Shown here piece after piece: positions 20,700 to 31,442 of a DNA stretch of 64,000 nucleotides. Position numbers and translations under genes: made by a program. The stretch is from Brachionus plicatilis. Lineage: Eukaryota > Rotifera > Eurotatoria > Ploima > Brachionidae. The notes under the pieces were generated by a model that had not been told where the DNA came from, ran no database searches, and saw nothing but the letters and a program-made list of their open reading frames with translations. Position 1 is the stretch's first letter; each line of letters opens with the position of its first letter. Location of the stretch: positions 402,951-466,950 of the forward strand of contig QEOQ01000690.1 of the NCBI GenBank assembly GCA_010279815.1. The letters are read 5' to 3'.

Positions 20700-22300
20700 A
20701 TTTTAAATAAATAAAAAAAATTGGACCATTTTCTAGCTCTTTTTCGATTTTATACATGACTAGATTGACCGAATCGATTTACTGTAAATTAATGTTAAAA
20801 TATTTTAATGTCAAAAAATTAATGTCAGTGAGTTTAATGTCAAATCTTAATTAAGGAATCTAATGTTAAAAATTAAATAAGGAATTAAATGTTATTTGCT
20901 AAATAAGGAAATTATTGTTAAATTTTAAATAAGGAAAATATTGCTAAATCTTAATTAATAATCTAATGTTAAAAAATGATGCTATTCTATTTTAATTTGC
21001 CTAATTAAAAAAGACTAATGACCGCTTCCTTAAAAAAAAAAGCTTTGAATTAATAGGAGTCCGAAATTGTTTTGAAATCAGCATTCGTTTGATAAAAATT
21101 AAATTTTTACCCTTTAAAATATTGAGTAGTCCAAAATTTACTTAAAACTTGAACAAAATTAACTTTTTTAAACGATAAAAAAAGCGTCAAATAAAAGAAA
21201 AAGTTAAAATTCAATTAGCATCCGAATTTTTGGAAAAACATGGCGATCAACAATTTAATTAATTAATTTTTGTTTTTTTTTATTTTTGTCCTTGCTCAAT
21301 TAATTTTTTTAATAAAATCTACAAAAAATACAAATTTTTAATTATATTTATTGACTATAGCTTTTAACATCAGAAAATTTTAACATTAAATTCTTTTTTC
21401 ATTTTTGACATTAAAATATTTTAACATTAAAATTCTTATTTCATTTTTGACATTAAAATATTTTAACATTAAAATTTTTGACAATAAATTTTTGACATTA
21501 AAATCATTTAAAAACAATTTACAATAGACCGACCGAATCAACTAACCCGCGATTTTTTCCTGAAAATATGTGCTCAATAACCAAAATAGACGTTCTCGAT
21601 TTATAGTCGGTAACATTTAAATGTATTTTATTTTCCAAACTTGCTAGTTGTTTACACTGTGAGGTATTCTTTTGCTCAAAAATAACATATTTTTCTCTTA
21701 AGTAAATCAATAAGTCATAACACATCTTGCTATTTTCTAATTGTTTGAGAAAAAATATCTTGTGCTTTAAATAGATTTGTTCAATTTTTTCCACCTTTAG
21801 GGCCTCTAGCAAGGGTGCAGTTTTCGCATACTTTTTGACACCAAAAATTCTTTTAAGTAGCAAACTTTGCCGATTTTCATTTCCTACAAATATATTCGAA
21901 AAAATCATGCTAATTGAAACATTAAAAACAAGCACTGATCCTGACAAACAACTTGGATTTAAGATAAAAAGCTCATGTTCTCATGCAATTTTTTTTGTTA
22001 AAGAAACAATATCATCTTGTCAAAAAAAATAGAAACGTATACGATTATGCAATAGATACAAGCAAGGCATTTGACAAAGTAAATAGAAAAACTCTTTTTG
22101 AAAAATTAATAAATAAAATCCATCCTCAGATCTGTAAATGCCTAAAAAATTATTACGACGACTCATTGGCCTTAGTAATGAACGGAAAAAAATTTAGCTC
22201 ATTATTCAGAACAAAAATAGGAGTTAAACAAGGTGGTCTATCGCCTTAGCTTTTCTCAATATATGTCGAAGACCTTATTAATGAAATAGAAAAATAAATC
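20700..22300. mobile_element. Inverted-segment LINE (family C) interrupted by Mutator-like MITE
   Basis: Plus-strand 21908-22300 encodes an RT front part (LGFKIKSSCSHAIFFVKETI, SKAFDKVNRKTLFEKL, GVKQGGLSP, one shift near 22025 and a stop after GGLSP). Minus-strand 21893 down to 21531 encodes the RT back part (QSLLLKRIFGVKKYAKTAPL, IFFLKQLENSKMCYDLLI), continuing at 20766 in the same frame as NLVMYKIEKELENG once the MITE and one target copy are removed. A 5' segment inverted against the 3' segment is what twin priming of LINE integration produces. Confidence 0.65.
20776..21530. mobile_element. Mutator-like nonautonomous element, 9-bp target duplication
   Basis: GACCGAATC stands at 20767-20775 and 21531-21539. 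The ends are GATTTACTGTAAATT and AATTTACAATAGACC. Subterminal regions carry many ATTAATGTCAAAAA / TTTTTGACATTAAAATATT units in opposite orientation. It is 755 bp and has no intact gene, although a stretch reading LASEFLEKHGDQQFN near 21215-21262 may be a transposase remnant. The copy at 12632-14276 shares both ends and most of the interior. Confidence 0.8.
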
Positions 22301-22544
22301 TGGATACACATATATGAAATGTGAGGAGATTAATCTGAAAAAATAAATTAAATTTCCAAACAATAACGAGTTTAAAATTTTAAAAATTCAAAATTAAGGG
22401 GACATTAACCGGAATCTGTGACCATCTTTGCAGGAGCATTCTGAAATTTTTTCTATAAGTATTTCTCAGATAAAAAAGTTAGCTGAACAATGCAAATATT
22501 TTATTTCTTGAAACAAACACATTTTTTAAAAGATTTGCATTCAT

Positions 22545-22760
22545 GCCACATTTATTTTATTTTATTTATTTGTATATCTGTACCGAGCTAAAGCTCCTTC
22601 AGATTAAATAAAAAAAAATAATAAAAATAAAAAAATTAAAATAAAGTTAAATAAAATAAGATAAAAATTAAAAACTAAAAGGTTAAGTAAAATAAAAATA
22701 TGAATAAAATTTGTGAGAGTTAAATTCGATACGTGTTTACAAAATTGAAACTTAAGGACA
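22545..22760 (-). mobile_element. LINE family B 3'-end fragment
   Basis: Minus-strand CTGAAGGAGCTTTAGCTCGG, then TACAGATATACAAATAAA, matches the 3' end of the LINE at 12931-13970, including the T-rich tract just upstream. No coding part is left. It is a heavily 5'-truncated insertion. Confidence 0.7.
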
Positions 22761-23214
22761 TTGGCCTATACTCACTTTTATCTATTTATTTTTGATTTTA
22801 AACACAGAAAAACTGATTTACTTGGATTTACTCCATAATTTCTCCAAATCAGCGCATTTATTCAATAATTTTTTTAAATTTATCTTAATTGAAATAAACA
22901 AAATAATGTATAATCACAGTGTTCAAAAAATCGAACAATTAAGGCTTCCAATTTTGAAAACCAACATCAAGCTTTGAACATGGTTAGATGAGCTCATCGA
23001 TCTAAAAGTTGAATAGATGAGGAGATGATCTCTCCTCGCTTAACTCCACCTGTAACTGGAATTTTATTTGTTTTTTCATTATCCAAATTTAATTGTTTTT
23101 CAATTTTTCTATCCTTTTTTTATTATAATATATTAAATTTGTCCATGCGACTTGAAATTTAATTAAATAAATAAATAAATTAACTAATTTCACTACTACA
23201 CTCGACACATTATA

Positions 23215-23345
23215 ATAATTAAATAATACCTTTCAAAAATACTTCCGATTTTATTATCCAATTTAAACAATAAACCCGTTCTCCATAAGTTGTTAAATGC
23301 CTTTTGAGCATCTAAACTTGTCACGTAAACACTTGATTTATTTAT
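23215..23345 (-). pseudogene. Reverse transcriptase fragment
   Basis: On the minus strand the frame reads SSVYVTSLDAQKAFNNLWRT then GLLFKLDNKIGS. The DAQKAF...LW...GLLFKL pattern is the first palm block of non-LTR RT with the catalytic aspartate. The blocks on both sides are not found. The adjacent stretch 23460-23705 has an open frame (HYEELKKIILNSNACMHNF) that might belong to the same element. Confidence 0.5.
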
Positions 23346-23968
23346 TATTAACTTTACCTTATTCTATTCTAAAATTATGTTCAAAAATGTGAAAAATTTA
23401 AAAATAAAATATAAAAAAACTCAATTAATCTTTTTTGACTAGTTAAGGTCAACCAAGAGTTGTTTTTTTCACCAACATCAAGTTTACTAGGGCATTATGA
23501 GGAACTTAAGAAAATTATTCTGAACAGCAATGCTTGTATGCATAACTTTTTGAATATCTTGGACAATCACATAAAATTCTCCTATAATATGACCAATTAT
23601 TTCCATTTACATCAGCTGATATCTGTAAGGTACACTTTCATTATTTACAAAATGATGGAAATTTTTCTAATTTTTTTTCAGATTCTAATCTTGGGCTTTT
23701 TTTAAAACTAGTTAATTCTTGGTTTAATTTGACTCGTGAATTGAAAAATGTTTATTGATGATAAAATTATTACAATTATTTGCTTGCAAAACTACTGATA
23801 TAAGTATTAATAAGTTATATGGAAAATTCCATAATTTTTTCAATAAATTTTAAAATAATCTATAAAATATTTTATTTAATTGTTGATTCATTTCAAAGTA
23901 ATTAAATTTTGAAATAAAATTTTAATTAAATGTTATATTTTTTTATAGCGTAATTTTGTACATTTCTT

Positions 23969-24434
23969 GGCATTGTCAATTTTGGTCCAAAAATTAAAAA
24001 AAAAAATATTAAAAGTGCCAAAGCTTAAGTTCTGAAGGACCAAAACATGTTCTGTAAATTGTAGCAACTGATACATCCTTTGTGCCACCAGTATACTGTG
24101 TCTGCAAAATTCAGAACATTGTGAATTTTAGTAAAAAATTTAAAAACAAAATATAAAAACGCCAGAACTTTAATCTGGACGGACTAAAACATATTCTGTA
24201 AATTGTAGCAACTGATGCATCTTTGGTACCACCACTTTAAAAGTTAAATCGGATTTTTAATATAATGTAGTATCTCAAATTTACTATTTTCTGAGTTTTG
24301 CAGAATCAGTATACTGGTGGTACAAAGGATTATCAGTTGCTACAATTTACAGAACATGTTTTGGTCCTTCAGAACTTAAGCTTTGGCACTTTTAATATTT
24401 TGTTTTTGATTTTTGGACTAAAATTCATAATGCC
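23969..24434. mobile_element. Foldback MITE, GGYATTGTGAAATT family, nested
   Basis: Arms of about 150 bp match almost perfectly: left GGCATTGTCAATTTTGGTCC, then AGTGCCAAAGCTTAAGTTCT and TGTAAATTGTAGCAACTGAT; right is the inverse. ACATTTCTT flanks both sides (23960-23968, 24435-24443). The flanks join to make GTACATTTCTTTTCCTCGAC, found uninterrupted at 61730, so the element sits inside a CAGTAC-type MITE. The high arm identity suggests it is younger than the other family members. Confidence 0.8.
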
Positions 24435-24443
24435 ACATTTCTT

Positions 24444-24835
24444 TTCCTCGACTTTTCCTCTTCCTCAACTCTTCCTTTCATCTACTTTTCTTTTCCTCGA
24501 CTATTCCTTTTTTCAACTCTTAGGAAAGGAAAGGAAGAGTCGAGGAAAAGAAATGTACAAGTTAGTTTTAAATTGTACTGTACAACTCTTCTTTTCCTCA
24601 ACTTTTCTTTTCCTCGACTATTCCTTTTTTCAATACTTAGGAAAGGAAAAGAAAAGTTAAGGAAGAGGAAAAGTCGAGGAAGAGCCGAGGAGTTTCCTTT
24701 CCTTTACTAAGTATTGATGAAAGGAATAGTCGAGGAAAAGAAAAAAAGATGAAAGGAATAGTTGAGGAATAGTTGAGGAATAGTCGAAGAACAAAATGCG
24801 TACAAGTAAGTTTAAATTTGAACTGTCCATTAAAA
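24444..24835. repeat. Tandem CAGTAC-type purine-rich foldback elements
   Basis: The strand alternates between pyrimidine-rich (TTTTCCTCGACTATTCC) and purine-rich (GGAAAAGTCGAGGAAGAG) blocks. An internal joint AACTTGTAC-type end then TTGTACTGTACAA near 24575-24590 marks two elements abutting at a TA. The right end reads CGTACAAGTAAGTTTAAAT. Frames here are repeat translations. A 65-bp block at 24835-24900 (AATATCTAAGGATAAACTTT) recurs at 35345-35430. Confidence 0.65.
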
Positions 24836-25152
24836 TTATTTAAATAAATTTAAAGATTAATTTTAATATCTAAGGATAAACTTTTTGAATTGAAATGATA
24901 TTTTGAATTGATCATCAGCTTCAAGAATTAAAAGTCGAATTAAAATTTTATTCAAAAATCAAAAAAAAAATATATAAACATTTTAAAACAACATCGAAAA
25001 ATCTATTCATCATTTAATTGTATCCAAAAACGACATTTAAAACAACATAAAATTTTGATTTAAATTTTCGGAAAATTTAACTTAATTTGAGCTCATTTAT
25101 GTACACACAACCATTATCTATTCTTTGACGACTGTTGAATACAACTCAAATT

Positions 25153-25881
25153 TTAGTCATCCTTGTATTTTCCTCGGGCCACTTCGGACGAGTTTTTTTT
25201 CCTCCACTTTGTTCTTCTGTTCTGAAACCAAACCTTGACCTGTCCCTCGCTCATGCCCAGCGAAAACGAGAGTCTGGCGCGCTCCGGCCCAGCCAAATAC
25301 TTTGTCTGCTCGAACATTTTTTCCAGCGCATAAATCTGCTGTCCGGTAAAAGTAGGCCGCGTGTTCTTGCGCGAAAGTCTCTCTCTTCTGTCCGCCGACC
25401 AGCTTGAATTGTACTTTTTGCTGTTGCTCTCAATGGCTTGGTTGTCTCTGGCGGAATGGTCTGTGTCGTCCTTGGACGTGTTTGTTGAGGACGAAGAGGG
25501 GCAAGAATTGGCCAGGATGGATGAAGTGTTGAGTGACAGAGACTGTGGCTCTGTGTGCGAGACCGCAGAGACAGCCGCGGCCAGAGTCGCGTTAAAGTAG
25601 CAGTTGGCCGCGGACACTGCGGCCGTAAAGTATCCCGGGTGGCCGAAGCCGAAGCCGGACTGGCCCGAGTTGAGGCCGGCGACCATGTTGGACTGCGGCT
25701 GATAGTTTGGGTAGTAGGACTGGGAAGTGGGCTCGCCATAATGCGCCTGATTCAGCAGCAGATTGTTCATGGGGTTGGGAGAGTTGAGAGATGAGGAGGA
25801 CGAGGTCGAAGGCGACGATGTGGTCGACTGGTTCAGTGGGTAGCTGTAGGAGCCAGCGTATGGTTGAGAGGTGCCAAACAT
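25153..25881 (-). CDS. Nkx6-type homeobox transcription factor
   Basis: A single exon encodes 242 residues from ATG 25881 to TAA 25153-25155. The homeodomain is residues 171-230: [54 protein letters not shown], with Q50 and N51. TRPTFxGQQI and [15 protein letters not shown] are diagnostic of Nkx6 (HGTX) proteins, which pattern neural and gut tissue in animals. The N-terminal part is rich in serine, asparagine and tyrosine, with alanine stretches, and I see no clear EH1 repressor motif. The tail after the homeodomain is only 12 residues, shorter than in vertebrates. Coding GC is much higher than in the surroundings. Vertebrate Nkx6 genes have introns; none is needed here, though a further 5' exon cannot be excluded. 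Confidence 0.93.
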   Translation of the reverse strand: MFGTSQPYAGSYSYPLNQSTTSSPSTSSSSSLNSPNPMNNLLLNQAHYGEPTSQSYYPNYQPQSNMVAGLNSGQSGFGFGHPGYFTAAVSAANCYFNATLAAAVSAVSHTEPQSLSLNTSSILANSCPSSSSTNTSKDDTDHSARDNQAIESNSKKYNSSWSADRRERLSRKNTRPTFTGQQIYALEKMFEQTKYLAGPERARLSFSLGMSEGQVKVWFQNRRTKWRKKNSSEVARGKYKDD

Positions 25882-25974
25882 TTTGCTGATCTCAATATAT
25901 TTATATCTAAATAATCATTTGAGCAAATAAATAACTTGATAGATAAAGATAAGAATGGGAAAATTTTGTTGGCT

Positions 25975-26085
25975 AAATGTTTGGATTGGCTGCGAGTTTT
26001 TAGTCGATGAACAATCGAATCATCGATTTGGAAAAGAAATTAGGCCCGAGAGGAGAGGGCGGAGAGAGAGAGAATAAAAATAAAT
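25975..26085 (-). promoter_or_regulatory. Putative Nkx6 promoter: CCAAT, GC box, GAGA tract
   Basis: About 105 bp upstream of the ATG a CCAAT box lies on the gene strand (25985-25989). Further up are a GC box (GGGCGG at 26057-26062) and a GAGAGGAGAG/GAGAGAGA tract (26050-26074). This small GC-rich patch stands out in AT-rich DNA and fits a proximal promoter. The role is inferred from motifs only. Confidence 0.4.
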
Positions 26086-28332
26086 CAATGGAATTATTTT
26101 CATGTGATTTGACAGTTTCGAAAGCGTGCTAAAAATCAAATGAATGAATAGATAAATATTTATTTTATTGATCAATAAAGTTCGACTTAGACGAAAAGAG
26201 AGAAAAGATATTAAGAGTGAAAAAAGAACGGTACTATCTTTTTAATTTGTAATTTATCTATTAAATTGTTTATAATTTGTAATTATTTAAATATTAGCAG
26301 TAAATTTGTAGCTTCTTTTATTAAAACAAATAAGATTTTTATTAATAAACAATTTTTGATCTCTTTGCTTAGATGCAAGCTTTTTTTTTTTTTAGCTCAC
26401 AAATAGCTTCCATATTAATCGATGAATGAACACACTCTTAAATTTATCGATCAACCATAATTTTTATCATTTTTTTCTTTAAAATGACTGTAAAAATTGT
26501 TATAATAGAAAATATAATAAACAAAATTAAAAAAAAAAAAATTGGAAAAATTTTTTTTTCAACTAAAAAAATTTTTGGATTTGTTATTTTTACTCACTGT
26601 AAAAAATGAACTAAAAACAATTAAAAAAAAAAATATTTAAAATAAATTTTTTTTTTCATTAAAAAAATTTTCATTTTTTTCTTACTGTAAAAAAAACCTA
26701 GAAAAATCAAATTTTTGATTGTTTCATAAAATTTGTCGAATTTTTGAATTTTTTCTCTGGAGCAGATAGAATTTCTTAATATTAACAATTTAAGTAAACA
26801 AAAAAAATTTTATAGATTAAAAATAAAATGTTTACAAATCTCAATCTTTCAATTTTACCGAAGCTTAAAATTTTTAATATTTATTTTTTTTATAGAATTA
26901 AATTAGCTTCATATAAGGATGAGTAAATTTAAAAATAATTTGGAAAAAAGTTAGCTTTAGCGAAAAAAATAAAAAAAAATACTAGAAAATGAAATAAATG
27001 GTTAAATTTACTAATAAAAAATTCATAAAAAAGAAAAAAGAATAAAGAAAATAAGAAGAGCTTCAATTATTCATTATTAGTTCATTTATAAATATTTAAA
27101 AAAGCTTTAATAAGTTCTAATTTTTATTTCATTGAATAAAATAAATTTTGAAATAAAAAACATTATATTTTTAAACTTTTTAGATTGTAAATTTAGCAGC
27201 AGTAATGTGATTTTTAAATTTGCATTGAAAAACGTAAAAAAAAATAATTGAAAATTGTATAAAAAACAAAATTAGAATTCTAACTAAAAATTAATTTTGA
27301 TGTTATTTTTACTTTTTTAAAAAAAAACAAATATGAATATTTAGCTTATTCTTTTCTTATAGTTCCGTAATTAATTCTAAAATGGAATCAAAAGAAAATA
27401 GTTCTATTTTATTCCGTGAATAAAGTCTTAAATAAGTTTTAGAAATTATTTTTTTACACCTTTTATTTTTGTATGTTTCCTGAATAAACCGAGGTCGGCC
27501 TTAACAAAAAAGTTATCGGTTCTTATTTTGAAATTGTTACATCAAGTCAGATGCATTCATTAAAAATCAAATATGAAGATACTACCTGCGTATTAACTCT
27601 ATTTTTTAAATCCTTCTGTATTAGCTAATTTTAAAATTTAAACTAAAAGTATTACTGGCAATTACAAATTTAAGTTATCGTATAAAGTTAATACCAATAG
27701 ACATATAAAAAATAATAATTTAAAAAGTAGAATTAATTGCTATTTTATTCTAAATGATTTTTCTTATTTTACAAATAAATTAAATATTGAAGCGATAATG
27801 ATTTGTTGTTTCACACCATTGAGATTACATTAAAATATCTTTCTTACATTTTAGTAAAATGAAAAAATTTGTAGTCAAAGTCCCAATCATATAATTTCTT
27901 CATTCTAAACTTGGCATCACATAACAACATGAACAAGTTACAAATTCCTCAAAATATATCCATTAACACTAAAAGCATTTAGAATTACTTAAAGCGCTTT
28001 TTTATTGTCAAATCATTTCAATAAATAAACTAAAAGAATTTTCAAAATGAGAACTGTTTTCAAAGATTTGCAAATTTAACCCATAACATGTCCCTTCTCA
28101 TTCTTCATTAATTCATACCATTTGTTTACATATTGACTTCAGACAAAGCACTCATTCTACCTTCTATATAAACCACTTATTTTACCAAAAAATTAAAATT
28201 TTGTTTAATTATTTTTAAATTTTTATCATCGCCAAAATTTTCGTAAATTAAAAATTAATAAATAACCAATAACTTTTTGTTATTGCTTCAGATTCAAATA
28301 AAATATTTTAAACTCAACCACTTTTTAATTTT
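26086..28332. other. AT-rich intergenic DNA upstream of Nkx6
   Basis: No gene is visible. The section 26500-26720 is a loose repeat of TTACTCACTGTAAAAAA-like units between long A and T runs. The rest has no structure that I can support. Confidence 0.4.
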
Positions 28333-28682
28333 AAATTACCAACCTGATGATCAGGAAAAAACCGATGCTAAAATAAAGCCGGTATCGAATCAAGACAACT
28401 CGAATACCCGACTCCACTGTGTAATTGCTACCTAACTATTTCTTCATTTTTTTCTGGACAATTAACATTTGAATTGTGTATCCTGTAACTCTCTTTATCA
28501 ATAAATCTAATTTTAAGTTTTTTTATTTTTTTCTATATTTTTACTAATTTTTATTTTATCTTATTTAACTTTATTTTACTTTATTTTTTTTTAAACTGAA
28601 GGAGCACTAGCTCGGTACAGAAAACAAATAAATGATTTTTAAAAATTACCAACTCGATGACCAGGAAAAAACAGATACCAAA
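28333..28682 (+). mobile_element. LINE family B 3' fragment with about 40-bp flanking duplication
   Basis: The core (28373-28642) matches the LINE at 12931-13970 from CGAATACCCGACTCCACTGT through CTGAAGGAGCACTAGCTCGG to AAACAAATAAATGA. It is flanked by AAATTACCAACCTGATGATC (28333 on) and AAATTACCAACTCGATGACC (28643 on), both continuing as AGGAAAAAACMGATRCYAAA. The two 40-bp flanks differ at about five positions. That is long for a LINE target duplication. Confidence 0.7.
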
Positions 28683-29450
28683 TATTCTTGGAAAAATTTT
28701 CTTGTACATTTCTCTAGATAAAGACTATTACCTTTTTTAGAGGAATATAGTGAGTTAGCATTTAAACGGTGTACATTTAAAGGAAGTCTTTTTACTTGAA
28801 TAGTAAAAGTTTGGAATTTATTTATTTAAAAATTTCACATTATTTGGTTTTTTTTTACTCAAAAAATGTGTCTCGTTTAGAAGAAAATTCACCAGTCATT
28901 TGTCATGAAAAACATAGTTTTTATCGTTTCTAATGGAAGAAAAAAATTGATTAATTTTTTTTAATTTAATTTAACTTTTTTAAAGTGAAAAATTTTAGAA
29001 AAAACCTTTTAATGAAATTCAGTAGATTTAAAACTCTCATCTAAAATTAAAAATTTTCAATTTCTCTGACTATCATAAGAGAGCCCTGGCTTTTGTATCT
29101 TTCCATAACTTTTTATTAGAACAAATTAAATTTGATTATTTAAATCTAATAAATAATTTTTTTTTATTCCAAAAATCCTTTTTTTTTTTATTTTACATAC
29201 CATTCAGGTAGATGTGATAATTTATTTGTTGACTTTGTGATATCTGGTATAAAAGGACAGAAAAAAATTTAAAATCCTTTTGCACCTTTTGACGTGCCTT
29301 GCTAGAAATCTGTGAACATTTATCAAAGGATTTAATTTCTATTTATTGAAAGGAACTGGTCTTGATTACCGAATTTTATCAATTTTTTGAACCCTGCTGC
29401 ATTTGAAGAACTAATTTTAACCAAAGAAAAATAAAGAATAAATCATATAT

Positions 29451-29810
29451 TTTATGTTCGAATTAATTACAATTATTAAATTAATTGAATAAAAATGGTA
29501 AATTATCAAATTTTAGTATTTTTTTAGGCCTTATAAAATTTCTTATAAAAATTCTTTCTTTTACTAAAAAAACTTGTTCAGTCTATTTTTCTTTTTACAC
29601 TAAAAGAAAAAAAACTTTATTATATTTTTATGTTCGAATTAATTACAATTATTAAATTAATTGAATAAAAATGGTAAATTATTAAATTTTAGTATTTTTT
29701 TAGGCCTTATAAAATTTCTTATAAAAATTCTTTCTTTTACTAAAAAAACTTGTTCAGTCTATTTTTCTTTTTACACTAAAAGAAAAAAAAACTTTATTAT
29801 ATTTTTATGT
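29451..29810. repeat. Direct tandem duplication, unit about 177 bp
   Basis: Two head-to-tail copies begin with TTTATGTTCGAATTAATTAC at 29451 and 29628 and differ by only one or two bases up to TTTATGTT at 29804. The unit includes TTTAGGCCTTATAAAATTTC and CTTGTTCAGTCTATTTTTC. It has no reading frame. Near identity suggests a recent duplication or an assembly artefact. Confidence 0.85.
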
Positions 29811-29868
29811 TTAGCATCATTAAGTTTGGCGTAATTTTTTGAATTTTTTTTGAATAAAATATCCATGG

Positions 29869-29990
29869 TCAATCACACTTTTTACAAATACTCTCAATTT
29901 CTTTTGTACAATATCCACACACTGCTTTTTTACATTTTGAACAAAAATTTGTCGCTTTATAATTACCACATAAACTAATTTGAACAAAAT
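29869..29990 (-). pseudogene. Cysteine-rich tail resembling a piggyBac transposase C-terminus
   Basis: A minus-strand frame ends LCGNYKATNFCSKCKK, AVCGYCTKEIESICKKCD and stop. Cysteines follow C-x8-C-x2-C-x4-C-x2-C-x8-C-x2-C, like the C-terminal cysteine-rich domain of piggyBac transposases. No DDD catalytic part is found upstream, so this would be a fragment. The assignment rests on cysteine spacing and position at a stop codon. Confidence 0.3.
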
Positions 29991-30299
29991 TTTATTTTTT
30001 TGAATTTAGTTAATTTAGAAAGCTATTTTTATTTTTTATGCTGGCAAAAAAATTATGCTCAAATAAAAAAAATTTTGACTCTTTGACGCTTCTAGTGCTA
30101 AACTAAAATAAACAAATAATCCACAAATGTTTATCTTTCTGTATTGATCTTTAAATCTTGCACTAAATACTCAGAAAATTTTTAAAAATTAAAAAACTTA
30201 AAAAAAATCTCATTTTTCTTTAAACAATACCTTATAGAATGACTTTTTTAATTTTCGAAAAAAAAAAAATCCAAATTAAAAAAAAAAAAAATTGTTACA

Positions 30300-31442
30300 A
30301 TTTAAATTTTGTCCGAAGACAAAAGCTATCATCAATAATACTAGCAGAGGCAGATAGTGGCGTTAGATGTTGGCGCCATTTATTTGTTTTTAATGGGTCC
30401 GTATAAACACTTTGGACACAAACAAACTATCTTGTAGATCGGTTGCCCATTTGAGCATTTAATTTTATCCGACACATGAATATAAACAAAAATAAGTACA
30501 AATTTAATTGTCAACAAAACTAGAAATGATTAATGAATTTTGTTTCTTGAGTCCAAGATTTTTAGGACGCACTCATCCATCCGTAATTTGTTAATTAATA
30601 TAATTTAATTAAATTTTGTTGTAACCAAGTCTCGCCCGTTGACTTTTGACCATATTTTTGACACGCTTCTCAAAGCCAAAGCCTCAATGCATACTATTAT
30701 CTTATTTGAGACGGCTCAGGCGCCCCCGGTCAAATTTGGCACTGCCAATTATGCAACTTAATTTCAGGCCTTAAATGAGCTTTTAAAAACGAAAATATTC
30801 GAATTTAAATGCCTCAATTTAGTCACGTTAAATTCAAATTTAAACACCAGAATATTGAGGTGAAAAAATTTGCCTTTCTCAACAAATTCCTATTAAATTA
30901 ACATTAATTTAATTGTGAAAGAGCTATTAATCAAATGTACAACAACAAAAAAGTTGAATTTTTATGCAAATTACACAGATTTAGATTCCATTTTTTCATG
31001 TCAGACTAATTACTGATATTTGACAATTAAGAAAATGGTAAAATTAATGAATTTATTCTATTTGTTTTTATTGTGGCTTTTTAATCGATCTGCTCGAGCC
31101 AATAGAAGCAAGCGAGAGTCAGGCCAATCACAAAGCTAATTTAGACCTCTCTCCGAAGAGGAAATGTTTTGAATATGAATAGAAAATCGGTGAGTTCTTC
31201 TATTCAAACAATTTCTTTGTGAATATGTGATTGCACAATTTTGATTTCGGCAAGCTCTTTAGTTGACAGCAACTTTTGAGTTCATTTGAGCGTTCAAATT
31301 AAATTTTCAAATCTCAAAGGTCTTTTTAGATCGCTCTGAGTTTTGTTCTTCTCTGATTAAATTGATCTAAACTTATCAACCCATCACTGGGCCGAAGTTT
31401 TCACGTGAGTTCAAAAAAAATTGAATTAGTTAAAAAAAGATG
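30300..31442. promoter_or_regulatory. GC-elevated noncoding island with CCAAT boxes
   Basis: Over about 1.1 kb the base composition rises well above the flanks, without an open frame. It has GGCGCCATTTATTTG, a GACGGCTCAGGCGCCCCCGG patch, several TTAATTA homeodomain-type sites, and two plus-strand CCAAT boxes (31098-31102, 31122-31126). A splice-donor-like CACGTGAGTT is at 31402-31411. It may be a plus-strand promoter with a noncoding first exon, or an enhancer of Nkx6, whose ATG lies about 5 kb away. No transcript evidence is available. Confidence 0.3.

Noticed and set aside
24298..24660. 120-residue open frame
   Set aside because: It runs from the arm of one foldback into a purine-rich repeat; the residues are repeat translations.
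25251..25794. Overlapping open frames on both strands within the homeobox gene
   Set aside because: They are shadows of the GC-rich Nkx6 exon, whose own frame contains a complete homeodomain.
25894..25905. TATAAATA just upstream of the Nkx6 ATG
   Set aside because: Only about 12-20 bp separate it from the ATG, so transcription from it would begin inside the coding sequence.
29451..29810. CRISPR-like direct repeat
   Set aside because: Only two 177-bp units without spacers in a eukaryotic genome; it is a tandem duplication.
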